Translations under genes and position numbers: made by a program | Shown here: positions 55,461 through 64,000 of the stretch, piece after piece | Position numbering within the stretch: the stretch's first letter is position 1 | Layout of the letters: each line of letters begins with the position of its first letter | Assembly: GCA_947359465.1 (NCBI GenBank) | Contig: OX375872.1 | Location: 80,335,641 to 80,399,640, forward strand | DNA length: 64,000 nt | Source: Metellina segmentata | Lineage: Eukaryota > Arthropoda > Arachnida > Araneae > Tetragnathidae | Reading direction: 5' to 3' | The notes under the pieces: generated by a model | Seen by the model: the letters and a program-made list of their open reading frames with translations, nothing else | What the model was told of the DNA's origin: nothing | Database searches by the model: none

Positions 55461-56655
55461 CGAATCTGCGAAGAGTCAGAAAGAAAATTTATAAATATAA
55501 ATTATTATGAAAATCAATTTTGTTTAATTTAATATCTCTTGAAAAGAAATTAAATGACAATTACTGCTTATAAAAGATGTATTAAATTTGTAAACACTTA
55601 TACACATTATATTTTAAATGCGAAACACAAAAAAAAACATAGTTGAAAGCTTACGTCTCTTATAATATCCATTCCAATTATGTCTCTATAAAAAGATACA
55701 TTTTCCCCAGATTATTTCTTCAGTCTAATTGCACTTACGAGTGCTCATAATTGAATTTATGAATAATAATACATTTTTACGAGATTAAACTTAAATTTAA
55801 CTACTACGTGCTTTTGTTAAATTTTTTATAGGTATAATAATATTTTATTATTACTTACTACATATATGTAACAACATAAAGTACATTTATGTTATTCTAA
55901 TTATAAACACATATTCAAAGTATAGAATTTACTGGAAATGTTGTTTAATGATTTGTAGTTCATACCCAGGAGACAAGTACGATTATTAATTATTGTAACG
56001 TGTTTATACTACAATTATCATTTTCTTTTCAGAGTGATTTAAAATACCATTGCAAATCAATTCAAATAAACATTTTTTTTTTGTCTAAGAATGTATGTTT
56101 GTAACTGTTACAAGTAGCCGCTAACATAGGCATTGGTCAGAAAGTGAAACAAAATTTTATTTACTCCATTTGGCAGTAGTTACTCAAAGGAATCATTGTT
56201 AATAGTAATGCATGCCTGACAGCATCACGGCATTGATTACCTTAAATTTTCAAATACCAGGTATTTTTCGAATCGTTGCAACTGCGACCGAAACTCTTGC
56301 AACAAGATCCTCACTGTAGTTACTAGAAGTCTTATACATAAGGCTCTTCAGGTTCCCCAGAGGAAGAAATCAAGACATATCGAATCGGGTAATCGTGGTG
56401 GCCCAAGCGATATTCCCACCTCGGCCTAACCATCGGCCATCAAAAGTGGCATTCAAAAGTTTGCTGGCGCGAGATCGTGTTGAATTAATTTTTTCTGGCT
56501 TCTAGAAGCATGCGATAAATTCGCCTGTTGAGTCAAGGTGAACCAATCAAAAAGTTGATGATGCCTGCCCAAACATTGACAGAGAATCGTTGGTAGTAAG
56601 CATGTGGCCTGATAGCGTGTGGATTGGCGGGTGCTCAAACATGAGCGTTGTGCTT
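55461..56655. other. AT-rich DNA, no feature recognised
   Basis: I see no gene or named repeat. The ORF on the - strand near 56453-56638 has no recognisable domain. Confidence 0.35.
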
Positions 56656-56660
56656 ACTAA

Positions 56661-56890
56661 CCTTCCTGGTGATTTATTTTCGGGTCCAAAATCACCCTGT
56701 ATAGACCAGCCTCTGGTGCAAAAACCTGTTCAAAACTATTACCAGTTCTGTGCAAGGAACAATTTGCTTTTCCTTCATGGAACTTCACTCTCCTTGGAGG
56801 TATATGGCAGTTTAGCATCGACGAGATATCTCGTCCTTAGCAAAATTGACCAGATCTTAGACGAGATATCTCGTTGAAGCAATTAGAGGG
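56661..56890 (+). mobile_element. CGAGATATCTCG-family MITE, long form
   Basis: CTAA then CCTTCCTGGTGATTTATTTT; interior AGACCAGCCTCTGGTGCAAA, TATTACCAGTTCTGTGCAAG and GAACAATTTGCTTTTCCT; modules CATCGACGAGATATCTCGTC and TTAGACGAGATATCTCGTTG; right end AAGCAATTAGAGGG then TCAA. Confidence 0.8.
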
Positions 56891-56989
56891 TCAAACTCTT
56901 CCTTGTTCGGAATCGGGGCTTCATGTGTGTAGAGCACGTGCGCTGGTAAAATCTTGCTGCATTGCGCTCTGCTGTAGAAACCAATTTTG

Positions 56990-57070
56990 TGATGATGACG
57001 AGATATCTCGTCAAGATGTGATTAGTTTTTCTAATGACGAGAAACCTCATCTAGATAGCTACCAGGAGGG
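56990..57070. mobile_element. CGAGATATCTCG-family MITE, partial
   Basis: GATGACGAGATATCTCGTCA, AGATGTGATTAGTTTTTC, TAATGACGAGAAACCTCATC, and a right end AGCTACCAGGAGGG followed by TCAA. The left half is missing. Confidence 0.65.
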
Positions 57071-57229
57071 TCAAACTTTGGCAAATAAGTTTCGAATCGC
57101 TTTCTATGTTTAATAATGCGAAACTAGGTATCGTACTTAAAAATCAAGTAGCGTTGTTTAAAGGAAAATCTTCAAAAATTCTTCAAACAAAAGAAAATAC
57201 ACCATACTCTCAGATATCCGATATAACTA

Positions 57230-59184
57230 CAGCAGAACTCCAATTATCCGGACCACTTTGGGCAAAAAAAGAAATTAGCAAAATCCGCATTTAAAAAAAG
57301 TTTCTGATCGGGAATGATAAAAAAGTGCGCTAGTGTAGTGATAGCAGACACACTGATGATCTTGTCACTTTCAGTGTGGCTTGGGCCTTCAGTTGTATCG
57401 TTTGTTGCTGCGCAAAAAACAAAATAAAAAACATTGAACAATTAGACAAAGGAATATCTGGTAAGTAGTTAGCTGAGATGTATAGCGTAGGAACATCAAC
57501 AATTTCGGATATTTAAAAAAAAGAGGTCTTTAATTTTAAATTTTGTCTATACTCGAGAATAAACATAGGAGTTCGTTGAGAAGAGCTATGAAAATGACAG
57601 AAAACAAAGAACTGGAAGAGGCTGCATTCAAGTGGTTTCTGCAGCAGCGAACAGTGGGAAATCCTCTTTCTTGGCTGATCGTGTCCAAAAAGGCGAAGTT
57701 TTTTGCTGAGAAAATCGAGGGGTTGTCTTTTTTTATGGCGAGTAAAGGGCGGATATGGAATTTTGACGGTATCTGTAAGTTAGATGTAAGTGTCGAGAAG
57801 CTATCAATAAGCCTTAAAACAGCAAAAACTTCATTGAAAAATTCAAAATGGAAACAAAATCTTATGACGCCAAATTTTTATCTAACGCACATGAGACAGC
57901 CCTATTTGGAAGGCTTTGTCTAGAATAACTTTAACTTCTAAAATAGAATCTAGTGATCCTAGTCATAAGGTTAGTAAAGACCACGTAACCCTTCTAAATT
58001 GTGCTAACTCTACGGGAAACCAAAAAGTACCCCTTCTGTTGACAGGCAAATCCTTCGATATATCGGACGTTCAAAAATGTGAAAAAACTTCCCCTCTTTT
58101 ACAAGAATCAATCAAAGGCCTTGTTGACTTCTCTATTTACCGAATGGTACGATGAAATTTTCGTACCAGAAGTAAAAAGGCCTTTGGAAAAGAAGGCAGT
58201 AAGGTGTTGTTAATAATTGACAATGTACCCACCCCACAGAACACCTTTTTGAAAGAGAAAATGAACGTTTCAAAACACTCTTCTTGCCGTCAAACGTAAC
58301 GAGTTTGTTGCAACCGATGGACCAATCAGTTATCGAATCTATGAAGGGCAATTATAAAAGACGACTATTAAGGAAACTTTTGAAAGAATATTAAAATGAA
58401 GAAGGCATTGTGGCTCATCACAAAAAGATTGATTTAAAAGACCGCTCTTATGTGGTGGCGGAAGCATGGAGTTGGGGAAGTCAACTACATTAAAAAGTGC
58501 TTGGAACAAAATGAATTCATTTAAACTAAAGAGAAGGTATAGAAAGAGGAAAATGAAATGATGGGCCGTGAAAAGCAGGAGGAAGAAAAGATAGAAGAAA
58601 AGTACGAAGTGGTCAGTTGAGGACATAAGAAACATCATAGTGAGAATTCCTGGATGTTCCGAGTGCAGTGCAGAGGATATAGGCGAGTGGTTAGTGTGTG
58701 ATTCTTCGGACCCTGGATTCCAAATTATCAGTGATTATGAAATCATTCAAAATGTGAGAGAAGAACTCATTGATGACCCGGAAGATGACGACGCCATTCC
58801 TACTCAACCAGACTCGGGACCGTTAGCTTGTAAGGCGTTTGAGTGCTTTGACACAGCGGTTAAAATGGATGGAGCTATAGCCTGAGTGCCACCATCTACA
58901 GCTACTCACCGACAAACGAATACGAGACTTGGCTGCATGGAAACGAGTAAAGAAGTAAAACAATTGACTTTTACCGATATGCTCAAGCAATGATACATTT
59001 TAATACAGTATGTAAGTAAAAAATGTAAACAAAATTGTTTGATAGTCATTAAATTACATTACATACTAAAGCAAAATTCGTTTTTATTCTAAGAAATAAC
59101 CTTTTGAATTATCAAATTATCCGAATATTCGATTATCCTGATGGGGTCTGGTTTCAGTTGATCCGGATAGTTGGAGTTCTACTG
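57230..59184 (+). mobile_element. Tigger/pogo-type transposon, decayed
   Basis: A 1955-bp element with inverted ends CAGCAGAACTCCAATTATCC and GGATAGTTGGAGTTCTACTG, flanked by TA (57228-57229, 59185-59186). It encodes a broken Tigger/jerky-class transposase of the pogo branch of Tc1/mariner. Confidence 0.88.
57420..58885 (+). pseudogene. Tigger/jerky-like transposase, broken
   Basis: In order: an N-terminal psq-type helix-turn-helix near 57433-57515 (EQLDKGISGK, stop, LAEMYSVGTSTISDI); a CENP-B-type second HTH at 57600-57760 (NKELEEAAFKWFLQQRTVGN, KAKFFAEKIEG); the start of the DDE domain at 57970-58040 (DHVTLLNCANSTGNQKVPLL); a second catalytic region near 58160-58330 (EIFVPEVKRPLEKK, LLIDNVPTPQNT, then NRWTNQLSN in a shifted frame); and the acidic C-terminal region at 58640-58885 (CSAEDIGEWLVCDSSDPGFQ). 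At least five stops or shifts interrupt it. No functional protein is expected. Confidence 0.85.
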
Positions 59185-59340
59185 TACTCGTATCGAGACT
59201 AGATAGTAATTATTTCTATCTTGTCTATCACATTTCCTGCTTCGTAGAAAGCTGCCTAATTTTATGAAATCGAGGCATAATTTTTTCCACACGAATGATG
59301 CTAGCATATCAAATTTAACTTCTTCAAGCTAAGAGAGACA

Positions 59341-59455
59341 TTTTCTGTCAAGCTAAATATAGGTAGTTTTTGTGTTTCTGAGGGTGATCGTATTTCTGGT
59401 ACGTGTTCCGTTACTTGCAATATTTTTAGAATACGATTTCAATACTACACCAATA
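59341..59455. repeat. Unnamed dispersed repeat, copy 2
   Basis: Partner of 39120-39225 (see there); lies directly beside the SINE at 59460. Confidence 0.4.
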
Positions 59456-59459
59456 GGTA

Positions 59460-59740
59460 GGTAGGTATTTTAATTAACGTCGCAAAGTAGCAACACTACG
59501 GGATATTTCCGACGGCCGGGGATCATTTCTTAAGGGAAAGATCCGAGGACAACGCCACGTAATTTTGAACCAAGGTTAAGTGATGAAGCAACACCTGGCC
59601 CCCACTCTCCAAACTTCCACACCACGACATATTTAACGTGCACTAGCTACCTATGTACACGACGGGTTTTGGTTGAATATGAACTCGGAACCCTCCGGTT
59701 GATAATCCGCTGTTCCTTCAACAGTGCTACCACGACCCAC
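59460..59740 (-). mobile_element. SINE, type A head
   Basis: Tail TTAATTAACGTCGCAAAGTA and GATCATTTCTTAAGGGAAAG; body CCCCACTCTCCAAACTTCCA; head GTACACGACGGGTTTTGGTT, AACCCTCCGGTTGATAATCC and AACAGTGCTACCACGACCCA. The B box is degenerate (ATATGAACTCGG). A body segment before CACCACGACATATTTAAC is deleted. Confidence 0.85.
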
Positions 59741-59951
59741 TACTCCAATCAAAAGGTCATTACAATAAATTCCAAATTGACCGTGGGGTATTGCAAATAT
59801 AATGCCGATATGTATCCTGATCGCTTAAGGGTAGAAGAAATGAAATCTTCCCTTTCCGTTTGGTTTGTTAGTGAACACTGAAAATCCCTCTATGAAATAT
59901 TTCTTCGTGTTTTTACCATTTTAAATAAATAATGCATAACAAAAGCAATAG

Positions 59952-61067
59952 TAATTGAATCGGTTGTTTGAGAAACCCCATAAGTCAAGTGAGAACAATT
60001 TTTGGAAATCGAGAAAGAACTGTTTCTGCGTTAACCGACAACCTCTATATTATTATTTCTAATAAAATGTATTGTTTGGAGCTAAATACAATCTTTTTGC
60101 TCAATGGCGGTATCAAAAGATAAATAATTAAATTATTATGGATTTTTAAAATCAGTTGACTTATGGGGTTTCTCAAATAAATATACTTTTGACAAAAAGT
60201 AATTGCATTCTAAACTGTATAAAATAAAAAGTATACTTAGTACACCTCAAATATGCATTCTAAAACAAGTAGAAACATTAAATAAATATGAAACATAAAT
60301 AAAATTATTTAGTTCTATGAATAAGAGTGGTATAAGTGGTGAAATAAAATTTATTCACCAGAAGCGTAGTTCTCTGGCAACTGAGAATCAGATGTACTTG
60401 TAGCACACTGGTGAACTATCTCTTTGTAGAATGCTTGAATGTTTTCTTTATTTTGGATGTATTTCATCAGTTTATTTGTCTTCAATTTTTTTCTTGTTGA
60501 TGGGGATGTTCCCACTTGGATATACTGGTTCATTAGGGATTGACAAAAGCAGCTTTTTATTGTTGTTAAACCGAAAAGTGTGATTGCAAAACCCATCATT
60601 AAAAGGTTTGGCGATTTTAACATCCTAATGTTTGAACGAGTGTGAAAACTACATGAACTGCGAGATTTTAAAAGCGACTTTCTCGTCCTTTGGAACTTTA
60701 CGCCTATAAGTCACTTTTTTTTTCTTCTCGAAATCGAGTTTTCTGTAAAAATCTATTCTTTACAGGTAGACGCATCTTTTAGAAGTGAAACTCTACGAGT
60801 CGGGTCATTCTACATAGAGTTGGCCCGTATGAAAGTTTTCGTTTATTCGAGAAAGTCCATAAGTCAGTGATTTATGGGCTTTATCGAATAAGCGAAGCCC
60901 ATACGCGCGCGCGCGCGCGCGCGACAACTCTATGTAGAATGACCTGACTCATGGGGTTTCACTTCTAAAAGATGCGTCTACCTCTGAAGAATAGGTTTTT
61001 TTTTTACCGAAAACTCGATTTCGACAAAAAGTGACTAATGGTGTTTCTCAAACAACCGATTCAATTA
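59952..61067. mobile_element. ~1.1-kb element with inverted ends and a nested palindrome
   Basis: The outer ends are a 36-bp inverted repeat with two mismatches (TAATTGAATCGGTTGTTTGA, GAAACCCCATAAGTCA at left; its complement at 61032-61067). Inside the right half is a second pair of arms of about 110 bases (about 60712-60822 and 60925-61037) around a core that includes (CG)10. A related TTGACTTATGGGGTTTCTCA occurs at 60157. A 90-codon frame on the - strand (60623-60351) shows no recognisable domain. It is probably a non-autonomous DNA transposon; the superfamily is unknown. Confidence 0.65.
60904..60923. repeat. (CG)10 run in a palindrome loop
   Basis: An uninterrupted CG dinucleotide run, unusual in this AT-rich window, sits between the inner inverted arms and next to GGGCTT...AAGCCC. 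Confidence 0.95.
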
Positions 61068-61750
61068 TTCTAAAGAAACAAAGCGTGGTGTATGTTCACT
61101 AAACAATTATATTATAGTAAAGTGAATCTTCTTGCCAACAGAGCTAATCCAGCCCTACCTCAACAATGTTTTTCTAAGTTTGTTCCCTGTTCAACTATCG
61201 ATTTTATCATTCGCTTTTCTTATCTTACTAAGCATTAAAGAAGCAGCACATTATTCATGTCCTCTCAAGCAATAATTACTTTTATCATTGAAAATGTGAC
61301 CAAAGAGTACAAATAAGTAACGTTTATTAAACGTTTAGTATTTAATGCTAAATGTTTAAAGGTTTATTTTATTTTATTTTTTGACATCAATGAAGTTTTT
61401 TGCCTGGGGTTTATATAGTCTTGTATTTTGGATTTGCTGCAACGTCTGTATTATAAATATTCCAAGATTAGACTTTTGAAAATGAGAAGGATTTTCAGAA
61501 AAACAAAAAGGGGAATTGAAAGTGAAGGTTTTAATGTCGCTACTCATATGCTTTCTCATGATGCATATAGATGTTATAGAAAAATGTAGTTTATCGCTGT
61601 TTTGGGGACTTTTCATGTTTAATCTAAATGGTGTTGACCCCCAATAAACTATCATATATCAAATCAGAAATCATTCTTTAGAATTATTATTGGTGCAGTA
61701 CTGAAATTGTAATCGAAAAACAAGCCAAATGACGTCACGTTCGGAATACT
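61068..61750. other. AT-rich DNA, no feature recognised
   Basis: A 93-codon frame on the - strand (61655-61374) has no domain that I recognise and no splice context; probably chance. Confidence 0.35.
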
Positions 61751-61751
61751 A

Positions 61752-61925
61752 ACCGGAAACACGTGTCAATTTAGAAACATTGGAATGCGTACCAGGAAAC
61801 ACGTGTCACAGCAGAAATAATGGAGTGTGTACAGAAAACACGTGTCACTGCAGAAACATTGGAATGCGTACAGGAAACACGTGTCACTTCAGAAACATTG
61901 GAATACGTACAGGAAACACGTATCG
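61752..61925. repeat. 39-bp minisatellite, about four and a half units
   Basis: GGAAACACGTGTCA recurs at 61755, 61795, 61833, 61872 and 61912 with AGAAACATTGGAATGCGTAC between. Each unit holds a CACGTG hexamer (an E-box type site), by repetition rather than proven function. Confidence 0.9.
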
Positions 61926-62401
61926 AATACAAATTTCGACCATCACCTGCATTTAGCTTTACAAAAAATGTCTCTCATACAATGCTAAATTCGAATTAGT
62001 TTTCTCAGAGTCTGTTTTTGTATTAAATTAATACGTTTTTGTTTATTGCCTCTAGTCTTTACTAAAAATGCATATTTTTGCATTATGAGTAACAGTTGAA
62101 AGAGAGAGATACTTTTAAAACAAATACATCTTATTTATTAAATGACACTTCAGGCACACATTCAACTTGAAATAACATTGTTTGCAGTGCTCGTTTAGAG
62201 AAACACGTATTTAAAGATTGTTGCACGTGTAATATGGAAATAAGAGCTTGACACGAATGTAGGATTGAAGATTGATTAAAATTGCACTTGAGTGAGTGAA
62301 AAATTCAAGATTATATTTCAATATGTTTTCGAAATACATTATAAATTAAATAAACATTTTAACATGTATTCCACAGAACATTATTTTCCTGAGAGCTATA
62401 G

Positions 62402-62466
62402 GTAGGTCGTTAATTAACGTCATACTGAAATATCACAACGGGCTATTCGCCGGGATCAATCCCTAA
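62402..62466 (-). mobile_element. SINE tail fragment
   Basis: TTAATTAACGTCATACTGAA, ATCACAACGGGCTATTCGCC and GGGATCAATCCCTA match the tail on the - strand, including the GGTAGGT-type terminal repeat. Confidence 0.7.
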
Positions 62467-62505
62467 GCTGAGAGTTATAGGAGTCGTTTGTTTCCATGAG
62501 CTCAT

Positions 62506-62523
62506 TGTGTGTGTGTGTGTGTG
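62506..62523. repeat. (TG)n microsatellite
   Basis: Short uninterrupted TG run. Confidence 0.9.
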
Positions 62524-62990
62524 GACACGAATACCTACAAAAATATCTATACCGAATTGGCTTGTCACACTTTGCAAGTTTCGCTCTGTGTCCATTCAGA
62601 CATGTAAGGAACACATACCTCAATAGTTTCCCTGATTTTACTGATTTCGCAGTGAATAATACTGCCTTATAGAGTTTTATACTTTATCAAGATTCTCTGT
62701 TTCAAGATTATATTGGGCTGTCAGACAGACTTATGGCGGAAAGGCTGGGGCTGGAGTAGGTATAAAAATTAAACATTATAAATGGAATTCATATTGTATA
62801 GTTTATTCTATTTACAACGTATTGACATTGTACTGGTTAAATTATAATACAGAATTACTCTACAGTTTGGGATGCAAAATAACAGCATTCATGCATAATG
62901 TGTCCTTTTAAAATCCTATCTGGGACTTAATGGCATTTGTTTGGTATCAAAAGGACAGATTTATTCCATTATTTTCCTTTTGGAAGAATG

Positions 62991-63300
62991 AGCCGTGGTA
63001 ATCCGGTTGGAAAAGTAACGGATTAGTAATCGGTGGGTTGCGAGTTAAAATCCAACCAAATACCGTCGTATACAAGGGGGACTGGAGCATAGTAAATCTG
63101 TCGTGGCCTCAAATGTCCTCACGTTGGCGTGATGTGGAAGTTTGGAAAGTGGGTTGTCAGCTCAGTCGTGACCTTGTCATCTGACCTTGGTTTAAAATTC
63201 CATGGCGTTGTCCTGGTATCTTTCCCTTCGGGTTTAATCGCGGGCCGTCGCCAGTAACCGTTGCTCCAGTGCCAACATTAATTTAAATACCTACCTTTTG
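62991..63300 (+). mobile_element. SINE, type A head, full length
   Basis: Head GAGCCGTGGTAATCCGGTTG, GAAAAGTAACGGATTAG and GGGTTGCGAGTTAAAATCCA (B box damaged), GTCGTATACAAGGGGGACTG; body GTGGCCTCAAATGTCCTCAC; CATCTGACCTTGGTTTAAAA block; tail CTTTCCCTTCGGGTTTAATC, GCTCCAGTGCCAACATTAAT and TACCTACC at the 3' end. Confidence 0.9.
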
Positions 63301-63558
63301 AAAGTAAAATTACCAATAAAAATTTGCGTTCTTTGTAAAGTTTACATGGATAATTTTACTTAAAAACAGCTAGAACATATTGTAAATGCAATATGCAGAT
63401 AGGAGTCTAAAACGAATTTAGGATTAAAGAGGAACTAAGCTTCCGTTTGAACAAGTGATAAAATGTATATATAATAATGTTATAATGTTTTAACTTTTTT
63501 GTTGAAAATTAAAAATAAAAAAGGTTGTTTTAATATGTATCGCATAGCACATAAATGA

Positions 63559-63609
<51 letters not shown>

Positions 63610-64000
63610 TTGTTTCATGCATTAGGTTTTAACGCTATAAATGGATAAATTGTTACATAAAATTACTCTTGGATACAAAGCGACAGCATTCTTGCATTAT
63701 ATGTCAAATTTAATTGTCCTTTCAAGATTCTATTCGGAACAACGGCATCTGGATGGCATCAAAAAGGACAAATTTATTCTGTTATTTTCTTTGAAAATAG
63801 AATTACCAACTTAAAACCTTAGGTCCTTCGTTTGTAAACTTTACTTAGCTAATTTGATTTAGAAAACACCTAAAACACGAAGCACTTGTAATGTTTATTC
63901 ATAGAGAAAAATAAAAGTGAAACGGTGGACGTGAAAAAGAGACGCCCTAACACCGTTTAAAGTATAAAGATAAAATTACAAGTAATTACAGGATGATGTG
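63301..64000. other. AT-rich DNA, no gene recognised
   Basis: Contains an (AT)n run at about 63564-63604 and no other feature that I can support. The window ends inside this stretch. Confidence 0.4.
63564..63604. repeat. (AT)n microsatellite
   Basis: About 20 uninterrupted AT repeats. Confidence 0.95.

Noticed and set aside
56990..57070. Direct palindromic repeats as a CRISPR array
   Set aside because: CGAGATATCTCG modules have irregular spacing, similar spacers and transposon-like ends; no cas genes.
60351..60623. 90-codon ORF as a transposase
   Set aside because: No catalytic or DNA-binding motif visible; kept only as part of the inverted-repeat element.
1..64000. A novel multi-gene system such as a defence island or biosynthetic cluster
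   Set aside because: Only one host gene tail and transposon-derived genes are present; nothing supports a new multi-gene system.

Overview
This is a window of AT-rich animal nuclear DNA, almost certainly from an arthropod. A spider is my best guess, from the intron-rich gene, the dense tRNA-derived SINEs and the mix of Tc1/mariner, DUF4817-type, piggyBac-like and Tigger-like elements; that identification is inference. There are no operons, CRISPR arrays or bacterial features.

Left part (1 to about 18.7 kb): this contains the last three coding exons of one host gene on the + strand (2690-2762, 8003-8112, 17300-17341), with introns of 5.2 and 9.2 kb. The encoded C-terminus resembles the small conserved protein NCBP2AS2; the first exon(s) lie before the window. 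The introns hold two short Helitron-like elements, a solo LTR with a 5-bp target duplication, a decayed mariner and two TTAA-flanked non-autonomous elements. I see no SINE of the main families here.

Right part (about 18.7 to 64 kb): I find no convincing host gene. It is layered with mobile DNA. There are two adjacent Tc1-like DD34E transposons (21576-22985 with one stop codon, 23018-24421 with frameshifts) and an intact DD41D transposon with a 358-residue transposase and near-identical 122-bp inverted repeats (26306-27808). There is also a decayed Tigger/pogo element (57230-59184), an internally deleted mariner, a gypsy-type gag relic, and about twenty copies of a SINE superfamily in which two different tRNA-like heads share one body and tail. 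Dispersed TTAA-flanked MITEs carry the palindrome CGAGATATCTCG. Several local tandem arrays (37, 39, 66, about 40 and about 194 bp units) and large inverted repeats complete the region.

The genes do not form a pathway. The biological content is one host gene tail plus a record of transposon invasion, deletion, nesting and local amplification. The most interesting items are the intact DD41D element, the head-swapped SINEs, the modular CGAGATATCTCG MITE family and a minisatellite that grew out of a SINE tail.
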